From an uncultured Alcaligenaceae bacterium (GTDB lineage: Bacteria; Pseudomonadota; Gammaproteobacteria; Burkholderiales; Burkholderiaceae_B), in assembly GCA_937952975.1 (NCBI GenBank), contig CALFXX010000095.1, positions 1 to 64,000 of the forward strand: a DNA stretch of 64,000 nt, in the 5' to 3' direction. The notes beneath the pieces are model-generated. The model was not told where the DNA came from. It searched no databases and was given only the letters and a program-made list of their open reading frames with translations. This document shows positions 18,447 to 26,700 of this stretch, piece by piece (within the stretch, counting starts at the first letter, position 1; the number at the start of each line of letters is the position of its first letter). The position numbers were made by a program, and so were the translations under genes.

Positions 18447-19126
18447 GTTCAGCAAAAGGAGAGATCCTGATCGTTGAAGACGAGGTGGCGATCGCAGATA
18501 TTGTCGTGGATTATCTCAAGCGCGATGGTTTCGGTGTCGAGCATCGCGTCGATGGCGGCGAAGTGCAGGCTTTGGTCTCAACCGGTCGCTTCGCCTTGAT
18601 CTTACTCGACGTCATGTTGCCTGGTTTGGATGGTTTTGAATTATGCCGAGCCCTTAGAAAGACCTCTGCGATCCCGATCATTATGATGACCGCTCGCGTT
18701 GAAGAAATTGATCGCCTCATCGGACTTGAGTTAGGTGCGGACGATTATATTTGTAAGCCGTTTAGTCCACGCGAAGTCGTCGCTCGTGTAAAAGCTGTGT
18801 TGCGGCGTCATGCACCCAACGAACAGCAGCAGAAAGAGCCTAATCGGCCGCTAGAGATTGATCAAGACTCTTTTATCGTACGACTGTATGGAAAAAAAAT
18901 AGACTTAACACCCTCAGAGTTTAAGTTGTTCGCAGCACTGGGCACCAAGCCTGGTCGAGTATGGTCGCGGGCACAGTTGCTTGATGTATTTTCTGGCGAA
19001 AAAGATGTGTTTGATCGCACAATTGATAGCCATGTCAAAAATATTCGTAAGAAAATAGCGCAGTTTTTTCCGGACATCGATTTAATACAGTCGGTGTACG
19101 GAATCGGTTATCGCATAGAAATTTAA
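18443..19126 (+). CDS. BaeR-like OmpR-family response regulator
   Basis: A 227-residue response regulator. The receiver domain has E12/D13, phosphoacceptor D56 (LLDVMLPGLDG), T83 and K105 (CKPFSPREVVARVK); the winged-helix DNA-binding domain follows, ending DLIQSVYGIGYRIEI. The stretches VEEIDRLIGLELGADDYICKP and PREVVARVKAVLRR are very close to what I recall of BaeR. Its ATG overlaps the kinase stop (ATGA). The two genes directly downstream share a 52-base element containing a BaeR-box-like sequence, so it probably activates them. Confidence 0.92.
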   Translation: MSSAKGEILIVEDEVAIADIVVDYLKRDGFGVEHRVDGGEVQALVSTGRFALILLDVMLPGLDGFELCRALRKTSAIPIIMMTARVEEIDRLIGLELGADDYICKPFSPREVVARVKAVLRRHAPNEQQQKEPNRPLEIDQDSFIVRLYGKKIDLTPSEFKLFAALGTKPGRVWSRAQLLDVFSGEKDVFDRTIDSHVKNIRKKIAQFFPDIDLIQSVYGIGYRIEI

Positions 19127-19156
19127 GAGTATGCGCGCCCCAGCGCTTTGCGACCG

Positions 19157-19208
19157 TTCATAATTTCTCCATTTTTTGCTCAAACTAGCTTCATAAGCTC
19201 TGCGTATC
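19157..19208 (+). promoter_or_regulatory. Shared regulatory element upstream of porin (BaeR-box-like)
   Basis: This 52-base block ends 34 bases before the porin ATG and matches the block before the peroxidase (20589-20640) at 40 of 52 positions without gaps. It contains AATTTCTCCATTTTTTGC (19162-19179), which agrees with the BaeR box as I recall it (TTTTTCTCCATDATTGGC) at about 14 of 18 positions. It is probably the binding site and promoter controlled by the adjacent BaeR-like regulator. Confidence 0.65.
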
Positions 19209-19241
19209 TTTGGTCTGCATGTACAGATCAAGGAGCGCAAC

Positions 19242-20579
19242 GTGTTAAAAAAATTTATCGATCGCCATCTAGTCATTTTCGGTTTTTTGCTCATGGCCTT
19301 GGCGCTTTCGATTGCGTCAGCTCAAGAGGCGGCACCCTTTGAGCATTTCACCGCCAACATTCAAAGTACCTACGTCTGGCAGAAGCACCCGCAGTTTGGG
19401 TCGTTTTATGACGGGCCGAGTAGCCTGTCGCCCAACCAAGAGATTGGCTATACCTTAAGCGCAACCGCCTTTCTTGGCTTTCGCCCATGGAAAGGGACAG
19501 AGTTTTTTGTTGATCCAGAGGTCACTCAGGGCTTGCCATTTTCTGGCTTGCGTGGCTTGGGCGGCATGACGAATGGTGAAGCTCAAAAAGCCGGTAGCAC
19601 TGATCCGACTGCTTACTGGTCGCGGCGTTTTGTGCGACAGACCTTCGGCTTTGGTGGTGGCACAACCGAGCAAGAGGCCGGGTTTAATCAATTTGCAGGA
19701 TCCATCGATAAGCGTCGTTTAGTCATTACAGCTGGGGTATTTGCTGCGACTGACATCTTCGATCAAAACACTTATGCACACGATCCACGAATCAACTTTT
19801 TAAATTGGTCGTTGATGGATTATGGCGCCTGGGAGATGCCTGCTGATGCGCGGGGCTATACGAGAGGGCTGGTGTTTGAGTACTACCACGACGATTGGGC
19901 CTTTCGGCTTGGGCGTATGTTGTTGCCGGTCGAATCAAACGGTTTACAACTCAATGGCAATTACTCGCAAAGCTTTGGTGACAATCTTGAAATTGAACGT
20001 GCCCATCGCCTAGGTGATCAGCCTGGGCGCGTACGCCTGTTGCTCTTTCGCAATCAGGCCAATATGGGCGCCTGGTCAGATGCGGTGGCCTTTAGCAAGG
20101 TATCTGGTGGCGCGCCAGACGTTGCAAACGTGCGAACCAATCAAGTGAAGTCCGGCTTTGGTCTTAGCCTGGAGCAGGCGATGAATGACGATATTGGGGT
20201 ATTCGCCCGCTACAGCAAAAATAATGGTGAGGCCGAGGCTTACTCCTTTGCGCAAATCGATAACTCGCTGTCGTTTGGTGTCTCAATTAAGGGCACGAGT
20301 TGGTCTCGTCCTAACGATACCGTTGGCTTAGGGGTTGCGATCAATGGGATCTCGAGCGCGCACGTCGACTATTTAAATGCCGGCGGACAAGGTTTTTTCT
20401 GTGGTGACGGCCAACTGACGAATCCGCGTAAAGAGCAAATCTTTGAGGCTTTTTATAGCGCACAAGTTAGAAAAGGGCTTTGGGCAACGGTCGATTATCA
20501 GCGCGTCAATAACCCTTGCTACAACGCCGATCGCGGACCAGTCAATGTCTACTCTTTGCGGCTTCATCTCGAGTTTTAG
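19242..20579 (+). CDS. OprB-like carbohydrate porin
   Basis: A 445-residue outer-membrane protein with a signal peptide ending IASAQ (about residue 27). It shows alternating beta-strand composition and a C-terminal residue F (LRLHLEF), typical of outer-membrane barrels. Motifs such as DPRINFLNWSLMDYGAWEMP, YTRGLVFEYYHDDWAFRLG and FARYSKNNGEAE belong to the OprB/carbohydrate-selective porin family. GTG and TTG alternatives exist, but the ATG at 19242 puts the basic KKFIDR ahead of the hydrophobic core. Likely regulated by the BaeR-like protein through the upstream element it shares with the peroxidase gene. Substrate unknown; sugars or small anionic organics are possible. Confidence 0.85.
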   Translation: MLKKFIDRHLVIFGFLLMALALSIASAQEAAPFEHFTANIQSTYVWQKHPQFGSFYDGPSSLSPNQEIGYTLSATAFLGFRPWKGTEFFVDPEVTQGLPFSGLRGLGGMTNGEAQKAGSTDPTAYWSRRFVRQTFGFGGGTTEQEAGFNQFAGSIDKRRLVITAGVFAATDIFDQNTYAHDPRINFLNWSLMDYGAWEMPADARGYTRGLVFEYYHDDWAFRLGRMLLPVESNGLQLNGNYSQSFGDNLEIERAHRLGDQPGRVRLLLFRNQANMGAWSDAVAFSKVSGGAPDVANVRTNQVKSGFGLSLEQAMNDDIGVFARYSKNNGEAEAYSFAQIDNSLSFGVSIKGTSWSRPNDTVGLGVAINGISSAHVDYLNAGGQGFFCGDGQLTNPRKEQIFEAFYSAQVRKGLWATVDYQRVNNPCYNADRGPVNVYSLRLHLEF

Positions 20580-20588
20580 CACCGCATC

Positions 20589-20640
20589 TTCACAATTTCT
20601 ACACGATTTACTCAAACTGGCTTCATTTGCAATTCGTATC
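20589..20640 (+). promoter_or_regulatory. Shared regulatory element upstream of peroxidase
   Basis: The second copy of the 52-base block; it begins 10 bases after the porin stop and ends 34 bases before the peroxidase ATG, the same distance as in the porin copy. The central CTCAAACT-GCTTCAT stretch and terminal CGTATC are conserved, while the BaeR-like core (AATTTCTACACGATTTAC) is weaker. It gives the peroxidase its own regulated promoter rather than read-through from the porin. Confidence 0.63.
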
Positions 20641-20673
20641 GTGTGCCTGTTCACCACATAGGAGTACTCAATT

Positions 20674-22428
20674 ATGCTGAATCACACTCTGAGTCGTCGT
20701 AGCTTGCTCAAGGCAGGCGCCGCGCTTGTTGCCACAACAACGCTAGCCAAAGCCCAGTCGCTGCCTTCGTCTGCTGCGTCTAAGTCCTCAGCGCTCGACT
20801 ATACGAGAATGTTTCCTGAGTTACCGGGCGCCAAGTTTGCTTCAGAGGATTTGAAGCGGCTCGCAATGGGCGATGCAGCAGGGCTTGGTGGAATGTCTGC
20901 TGAACCCGAAACGTTGAAGCAAAGCGATGGGCAATCCAAACGAGACGCTCAAGGCCATTTAATTATCAGTGCGACACCAGAAGACGAACTTGATGATGAA
21001 GAAAATTTTGGTATGTCTGCAGGCTATAGCTATTTAGGCCAGTTTATTGATCATGACCTCACCCTGAATCCGGTTGATCATTTTGGCCCCTTGGTTGGTG
21101 GTATGCCGACAAATAATCTACGCTCGGCGAGTTTCGATCTTGATTGTGTGTATGGGCGCGGTCCGGCCGATCAGCCTTATCTGTATCAAGACGATGGGCG
21201 CAGCCTGTTAGTCGGCCGTACCTTGAATCAGGCGGGTGTTGCGAGCAATGCCCATGACCATCCACGCCTGAAGGGGCGAGCGATTTTAGGCGATAAGCGC
21301 AACGACGAGAACGTACTGGTCAGTCAGATGCATGGTGTGTTTGTTGCATTTCATAACAAGGTGGCTGCTGATCATCCACGTGCAAGTTTTGATGAATTAC
21401 GGCAAATTGTGACGCTGCATTACCAGTGGATGATTCTGACTGACTTCTTACCTAAGTTACTTGGGGCAGACGTTGTTGCCGGGCTGCTTCCGGGCTTTGG
21501 TGAGGGCGGAAAAGTAAATCGTGCTCAGGCTCGTTTGACCTTTGCCAGTCAGTTGCCTGCAGGGCAGATTCCGCTTGAATTTGTGGATGCTGCATATCGG
21601 TTTGGCCACTCACTGATACGTCCGGTCTATCGGCTAAATACAGAGATGCGCGGCACCGAACAAGAACTTGCGGCGAACCCCGCCTTAAGTGGACGCAGGC
21701 AGATTTTTGCAGCGTCTTACTACTCGGGCTTAAATGGATTTAGAGAGTTTCCAGCCGAGTGGGCAGTCGACTGGAAACTCTATTTTGAAATTGATAATAG
21801 GCTTGATTACCGAACGGTAGCTCAAGGGGCGCGGCGCGTGCAGGCCTCATACAAAATCGACACGTCGTTGACGAATCCTTTAGCTTTTTTGCCTGAGTTT
21901 TCAGCCGGTGACGACAGCAGTTCAATGCGGCGAGATAAAAATGGAATGCCGGTGGCGCGAACCGGACAAATAGCGAATCTGGCTTATCGCAATTTGTTAC
22001 GTGGTGTTCAAGATGGCCTGCCAAGCGGTCAGGCGGTTGCGCTCGCGATGGGTTTGACGCCCATCGACACCAAAGATCTGAAAGTGGGCAAAGCAACCGT
22101 CGAAGGGCTCAAGAGCAATCGCTCGATCGCTGACTACGGCGCTAGTTTTAGTCAGGCCGCACCGCTCTGGTTTTATATTCTGGCCGAGGCGCAACACGTA
22201 TGGGCGCAAAAAGTGGAGCAGATGAGCCAGCAGTCAGACGACGCACGTAATGCCGTGCCAACACGCCTTGGCCCTGTTGGAGGCCAATTGGTTGGTCAAA
22301 GTTTTATCGCAATATTAAAAAATGATCCTAAGAGTATTTTGTATGCGAATGCGAACTGGCGCCCCAAATATCTGCGGCAGGGGCGCTTTGATATGCCGGC
22401 CTTGGTGGTTGCGGCAGGGCTTGTCTGA
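20674..22428 (+). CDS. Tat-exported animal-type haem peroxidase
   Basis: A 584-residue protein of the animal haem peroxidase (peroxidasin/XPO-like) superfamily. The N-terminus carries a twin-arginine signal (SRRSLLKAGAALVAT), so it is exported folded, with haem. The distal site is LGQFIDHDLTLNP, with the expected histidine in DHD. The region VAFHNKVAADHP to DFLPKLLG and the proximal-histidine stretch AAYRFGHSLIRPVYRLN are present. Such enzymes oxidise halides, phenols or other donors with hydrogen peroxide. It follows an OprB-like porin and a two-component system, and shares the porin's regulatory element, suggesting a joint envelope oxidative response. Confidence 0.88.
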   Translation: MLNHTLSRRSLLKAGAALVATTTLAKAQSLPSSAASKSSALDYTRMFPELPGAKFASEDLKRLAMGDAAGLGGMSAEPETLKQSDGQSKRDAQGHLIISATPEDELDDEENFGMSAGYSYLGQFIDHDLTLNPVDHFGPLVGGMPTNNLRSASFDLDCVYGRGPADQPYLYQDDGRSLLVGRTLNQAGVASNAHDHPRLKGRAILGDKRNDENVLVSQMHGVFVAFHNKVAADHPRASFDELRQIVTLHYQWMILTDFLPKLLGADVVAGLLPGFGEGGKVNRAQARLTFASQLPAGQIPLEFVDAAYRFGHSLIRPVYRLNTEMRGTEQELAANPALSGRRQIFAASYYSGLNGFREFPAEWAVDWKLYFEIDNRLDYRTVAQGARRVQASYKIDTSLTNPLAFLPEFSAGDDSSSMRRDKNGMPVARTGQIANLAYRNLLRGVQDGLPSGQAVALAMGLTPIDTKDLKVGKATVEGLKSNRSIADYGASFSQAAPLWFYILAEAQHVWAQKVEQMSQQSDDARNAVPTRLGPVGGQLVGQSFIAILKNDPKSILYANANWRPKYLRQGRFDMPALVVAAGLV

Positions 22429-22519
22429 AGCGTTTTAGGGGCGGCTACTCCTCGTGTTGACGGGTTGGGTGACGATCAGTTGGTGCGAGTTGACAGTCGC
22501 CTGTTTTTTAAGCGACACT

Positions 22520-22531
22520 TTGTCCGTACAA
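22520..22531. promoter_or_regulatory. Candidate GntR/HutC operator
   Basis: TTGTCCGTACAA is a short dyad (TTGT-N4-ACAA with inner GT..AC) of the general GT-N-AC form used by HutC-type GntR regulators. It lies 28 bases before the ATG of the MaoC gene, the first gene of the operon that encodes a HutC-type regulator. The site is short, so chance occurrence is possible. Confidence 0.4.
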
Positions 22532-22559
22532 ACTAATAAACCTAACAAAGAGGCGAGTC

Positions 22560-23060
22560 ATGGAGATTAAGACGGTAGGTCACAAGCGCTATCAAGCAAG
22601 CTATGGTCGTTATCTCGAAGATTTTGAGCTAGGCGCAGTCTATGAGCATCGACCCGGTCGCACGTTGACCGATGCCGATAATATCCATTTTTCGTTGCTC
22701 ACGATGAATTTTCATCCCATGCATTGCGATGCGGCTTTTGCCGAAAAAAGTGAATTTGGCAAATTGCTCGTGAGTAGCGGCTTGACGCTTGCGATTGTTT
22801 TGGGCATGACGGTGAATGACGTCAGCGGTAAGGCGGTTGCGAATCTGGGATGGAAAGAGATCAATTTAACTGCCCCTGTCTTTGCGGGCGATACGCTTTA
22901 CGCTGAATCTGAAGTACTTGAAATTCGCGAATCCAAAAGCCGTCCGACGCAAGGCATTGTGACCGTTAAAACGAGGGCATTTAATCAAAACGGTGTTGAG
23001 ATCATGAACTTTATCCGGTCTGCTCTGATTCCTAAGCGTGGTCACGGTGTGGGTGATTAA
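22560..23060 (+). CDS. MaoC-family (R)-hydratase
   Basis: A 166-residue hot-dog-fold MaoC-like dehydratase. Evidence is GRTLTDADNIHFSLLTMNFHPMH (catalytic Asp/His in the hydratase-2 motif), then EFGKLLVSSGLTLAIVLGM and the NLGWKEINLTAPVFAGDTLYAESEV stretch typical of MaoC/mesaconyl-CoA hydratase relatives. It probably hydrates an enoyl-CoA produced by the acyl-CoA dehydrogenase encoded downstream. ATG at 22560, with AAAGAGG upstream. First gene of a seven-gene operon; a possible GntR operator lies just before it. Confidence 0.87.
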   Translation: MEIKTVGHKRYQASYGRYLEDFELGAVYEHRPGRTLTDADNIHFSLLTMNFHPMHCDAAFAEKSEFGKLLVSSGLTLAIVLGMTVNDVSGKAVANLGWKEINLTAPVFAGDTLYAESEVLEIRESKSRPTQGIVTVKTRAFNQNGVEIMNFIRSALIPKRGHGVGD

Positions 23061-23104
23061 GTTCTAGACGTATCGTGCCTCAACAAAAAAATAAAGAGAC
23101 AAAC

Positions 23105-24082
23105 ATGCAAATTCTAAGACGAGTCACCTTGGCGCTAAGCACCGTGCTCTTGGCCCTCACAAACTTCGCCAGCCATGCGCAATATCCAGAAAGTCCGGTG
23201 AAGATGATTGTTGGGTTTCCGCCAGGTCAGGCCACGGACGTGGTGGCGCGTTATATGGCACAAAAGTTTGCGGACAATATTCCGGGCTCAAATTTCATCG
23301 TTGATAATCGCGCCGGTGCCTCTGGAATATTAGGTAGTCGGATTGTCGCGGCGGCGGTCCCGGACGGACTCACGCTGATGATGGGATCGAGCGCGACGCT
23401 GGCCGTGAATCCTGCGTTATACAAAGACCTTCCCTACGATGTATTGCGTGATTTTGCGCCGATTAGTTTGATCGCCATCGTGCCGCAGTATCTGGTCGTC
23501 AATCCTGATTTACCGATCAAAACCGTAAAAGACTTAGTTGAACTCGCCAAGAAAAGTCCCGGTCAAATCAATTATGGCTCGGGTGGCAGTGGGGTCACCA
23601 ATCATCTGATCATGGAGTTGTTTAAAAACGCCTCTGGGGTCAACATGACACATGTGCCCTACAAAGGCGGTCCTGCTGCGTTAACTGACTTGATGGCCGG
23701 ACGAATATCGGCGATGTTTGAGACGGGTCCAGGCGCGATTCCTCACATCCAGTCTGGGCGGTTGCGTGCGATTGCGGTATCAAGTGCCCAGCGTGCGGCT
23801 GCAACACCTGATATCCCTACCGTCGCCGAGTCGGGCTATCCAGGATTTCAAGCGGTGGCGTGGATCGGTCTGGTGGCACCCGCAAAAACTCCCGAGTCTG
23901 TGATCAACACCCTATCAAAAATATCGATGAATGCTTTGCGTGAAAAAGACTTTGCTGCCAAGTTGGCGGCTTTAGGCGCTGTGCCAGTGGGAAACACACC
24001 GAGTGAATTTCGTAGCTTCATAGAAGAAGAGCTTAAGCGATGGTCTGTAGCGGTGAAGCTGTCTGGCGCACAGGTTGACTAA
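23105..24082 (+). CDS. Bug/TctC-family periplasmic binding protein
   Basis: A 325-residue binding protein with a signal peptide ending ASHAQ. It shows YPESPVKMIVGFPPGQATDVVAR, VDNRAGASGILGSR, THVPYKGGPAALTDLMAG and PTVAESGYPGFQA. The family's usual PGGxxD is PGQATD here. The ATG at 23105 (AAAGAGACAAAC upstream) gives a proper signal peptide; the frame extends to 23075. It lies within the MaoC to GntR operon and presumably captures that pathway's substrate. Confidence 0.92.
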   Translation: MQILRRVTLALSTVLLALTNFASHAQYPESPVKMIVGFPPGQATDVVARYMAQKFADNIPGSNFIVDNRAGASGILGSRIVAAAVPDGLTLMMGSSATLAVNPALYKDLPYDVLRDFAPISLIAIVPQYLVVNPDLPIKTVKDLVELAKKSPGQINYGSGGSGVTNHLIMELFKNASGVNMTHVPYKGGPAALTDLMAGRISAMFETGPGAIPHIQSGRLRAIAVSSAQRAAATPDIPTVAESGYPGFQAVAWIGLVAPAKTPESVINTLSKISMNALREKDFAAKLAALGAVPVGNTPSEFRSFIEEELKRWSVAVKLSGAQVD

Positions 24083-24094
24083 ATCGAGATCAAA

Positions 24095-25504
24095 ATGACA
24101 ACACAAAAAAATAATACGCCAGCCGCTGGTCAAGCCATTTCAGAGCAACTTGCCAGATTTGCTGAAGGCTTTAAGGCGAGCGACATCCCGCCTTCGGTAC
24201 GCGAACGTGCCAAGCTTTTAATGCTTGATGCTTTTGGGATCGCGGTGGCGTCGCATGGCTACGACTTTTCGAAGCGAGCGATGGCGGCGATCAGCGACTT
24301 GAATTCAGGCGGCCGTTCGGTTGTCTTAGGATCTGAAAAGCGGCTTGATCTACGAAATTCAATTTTAATGAACGGTATCTTGATTCATGGGTTGGACTAT
24401 GACGATACACACGCGCAAGGGGTGATTCACGCGACAACCTCCACGTTGCCTACAGCGCTTGCAATGGCTGCGCAGCATAATAAAAGTGGAGAAGAGCTAC
24501 TGACTGCCTTTGTGTTGGGTGTTGAAATTGCGACAAGACTTGGGTCCGTTGCGAAGGGTGGGTTTCATCAAATTGGTTTTCATCCAACCGGATTAATTGG
24601 AACCTTTGGCTGCACAATGGTTGCCGGTTGGTTACTAGGGCTCACTCAAGCGCAGTACATTGACGCTCAAGGCTTGGCGTTATCGGTCGCCTCGGGCAGT
24701 TTAGAGTTTTTAAATGATGGTGCCTGGAATAAGCGCATGCATCCGGGGTGGGCTGGCTATGCGGGTGTCACGGCAGCCACGTTCGGCCGCCACGGCTACA
24801 CCGGTACGCGTCTGGCGTATGAGGGTCGCTTTGGTCTCTTTGCCAGTCATTTGGTGGGGCGTGATGACTATGATTTGAGTTTAGCGACTCAGGATCTTGG
24901 CCATGTCTGGGAGCTTGAGCGAGTCTCTGTCAAGCCGTTACCGGCCTGTCATTTCACTCATGCAGGCGTCGATGCGGCAACGCGAATTTATGAACAGGGT
25001 GTTCGCGCAGAGCAGATTAAGCGAATAAAGGTGCTGGTCCCGGTTGAGGTGGTTAAGACGGTCTGTGAGCCTGAACAGGCAAAGCGTAAACCAGCTAACT
25101 CGTACGAGGCTCAGTTCAGCATCCCCTATCTTGTGGGTACCGCACTGCTAAAAGGGCGACTCACACTCGATGACATTGACGAGCCAGCACTTTCTGATCC
25201 GAGTGTCCTTGCGCTGGCCGCCATCACTGAATACTCGATCGACCCTGATAGTCAATTTCCTAAATACTTTGATGGTGAGGTCATTGTAGAGTTGAAGGAC
25301 GGGCGAATTATTCGCGAACGTGAAGCGATGAATCGAGGATCAGTCGATCGCCCGTTAACCGCGCAAGATATCCTAAAAAAATATCGCGACAACGCAGCAA
25401 GACAAGTTTCTGCAGCACGAAGTCTAGAAATCGAAACACAAGTACTGAACCTTGAGAAAGGGTCGGCACGTGACCTCGCACAATGCCTTGGTCGCGTCGA
25501 GTAA
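24095..25504 (+). CDS. MmgE/PrpD family protein
   Basis: A 469-residue MmgE/PrpD enzyme. Visible marks are LMLDAFGIAVASHGYDF, LIHGLDYDDTHAQGVIHATTS (the conserved DYDDTH active-site segment), HPTGLIGTFGCTMVA and KPLPACHFTHAGVDA. Compared with the paralogue at 11168, it keeps the canonical DYDD motif, so dehydratase or decarboxylase activity is more likely. It starts 12 bases after the Bug gene and precedes the acyl-CoA dehydrogenase, so it belongs to the same catabolic operon. Substrate unknown. Confidence 0.88.
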   Translation: MTTQKNNTPAAGQAISEQLARFAEGFKASDIPPSVRERAKLLMLDAFGIAVASHGYDFSKRAMAAISDLNSGGRSVVLGSEKRLDLRNSILMNGILIHGLDYDDTHAQGVIHATTSTLPTALAMAAQHNKSGEELLTAFVLGVEIATRLGSVAKGGFHQIGFHPTGLIGTFGCTMVAGWLLGLTQAQYIDAQGLALSVASGSLEFLNDGAWNKRMHPGWAGYAGVTAATFGRHGYTGTRLAYEGRFGLFASHLVGRDDYDLSLATQDLGHVWELERVSVKPLPACHFTHAGVDAATRIYEQGVRAEQIKRIKVLVPVEVVKTVCEPEQAKRKPANSYEAQFSIPYLVGTALLKGRLTLDDIDEPALSDPSVLALAAITEYSIDPDSQFPKYFDGEVIVELKDGRIIREREAMNRGSVDRPLTAQDILKKYRDNAARQVSAARSLEIETQVLNLEKGSARDLAQCLGRVE

Positions 25505-25545
25505 ATAGATTGATGTCCCTTTAGCGAAGTACTGGAGATATAGAA

Positions 25546-26700
25546 ATGAGCACGCAAGACGCAGGTCAAGAACAACTCATCCTTGATATGGTTGATCGCT
25601 TTTTAGAAAAAGAGGTGAAGCCCTTTGCCTGGCAACTCGAGCACGATGATGAATATCCAGCCGAGATTGTTGAGAAAATGAAAGAGATGGGCCTCTTTGG
25701 TTGTTTAATTGCCCCCGAGTATGGTGGGCTAGGTTTATCAACCGTGACCTATGCCAAGATCATCGAACATATTTCCGTGGTCTGGATGTCGGTGTCTGGC
25801 ATCATTAATTCGCATGTGATCATGGCGGCTGCGCTGCAACGCAATGGTACTGCTGCGCAAAAACAAGCTTTTTTACCTCGTTTTGCAACAGGTGAGTTGC
25901 GCGGTGGCATTGCGTTGACTGAGCCCGATTGCGGTACTGACTTACAGGCAATCCGCACGACCGCGGTGCGTGATGGTGACGACTACATCATCAATGGCAA
26001 CAAGATGTGGATCTCAAACGGTATTTATGGCAATTGCTTTGCTGTACTGGTGAAGACAGATTTAAATGCGAGTCCCCGCCACAAAGGGATGAGCTTGTTT
26101 ATTGTTGAAAAAAGTGATGCTTTTCGCGCTAGTCGAAAGCTTGAAAAACTTGGCTACAAAGGTATTGATTCTGCGGAGCTTGTGTTTGACCAGTGTCGTG
26201 TGCCTGCTAGTCAGTTGATCGGCGGCAAAGAAGGCAAGGGCTTGCAAATGATTTTGAATGGGCTTGAACTGGGTCGTATCAATGTTGCTGCGCGCGGAGT
26301 AGGCGTTGCTCAGGCAGCGCAAAACGAAGCGGTTAAGTACTCTCAGCAGCGCAAAACCTTCGGCAAGCAAATTTGCGAGCATCAGGCGATTCAGTTAAAG
26401 CTAGGCGATATGGCGACGCGAACCGAAGCGTCCCGTCTGTTGACCATGCGCGCCGCCGAGGCCTACGACCGCGGCGAGCGTTGCGACATGGAGGCGGGTA
26501 TGGCAAAGCTATTTGCAACTGAGTCTGCCTTAGAAAACAGCATGGAAGCAATGCGAATTCATGGTGGTTATGGTTATTCAAAAGAATATTTGGTCGAGCG
26601 TTTTTATCGCGATGCCCCACTGTTGACGATCGGCGAAGGTACGAACGAGATGCAGCGTATCATTATCGCGAAACAACTCATTGCCAGGAACCCCATATGA
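25546..26700 (+). CDS. Acyl-CoA dehydrogenase
   Basis: A 384-residue flavin acyl-CoA dehydrogenase. It has the FAD/acyl-binding stretches ALTEPDCGTDLQAIRTTA and GNKMWISNGIYGN, the QRKTFGKQICEHQAIQLKL segment, and IHGGYGYSKEYLVER followed by IGEGTNEMQR, in which the glutamate near residue 364 is the probable catalytic base. It desaturates an acyl-CoA at C2-C3. Its stop overlaps the CoA-transferase start (ATGA). With CoA-transferase, MaoC hydratase and FAH hydrolase it makes a coherent activation, oxidation, hydration and cleavage set. Confidence 0.92.
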   Translation: MSTQDAGQEQLILDMVDRFLEKEVKPFAWQLEHDDEYPAEIVEKMKEMGLFGCLIAPEYGGLGLSTVTYAKIIEHISVVWMSVSGIINSHVIMAAALQRNGTAAQKQAFLPRFATGELRGGIALTEPDCGTDLQAIRTTAVRDGDDYIINGNKMWISNGIYGNCFAVLVKTDLNASPRHKGMSLFIVEKSDAFRASRKLEKLGYKGIDSAELVFDQCRVPASQLIGGKEGKGLQMILNGLELGRINVAARGVGVAQAAQNEAVKYSQQRKTFGKQICEHQAIQLKLGDMATRTEASRLLTMRAAEAYDRGERCDMEAGMAKLFATESALENSMEAMRIHGGYGYSKEYLVERFYRDAPLLTIGEGTNEMQRIIIAKQLIARNPI

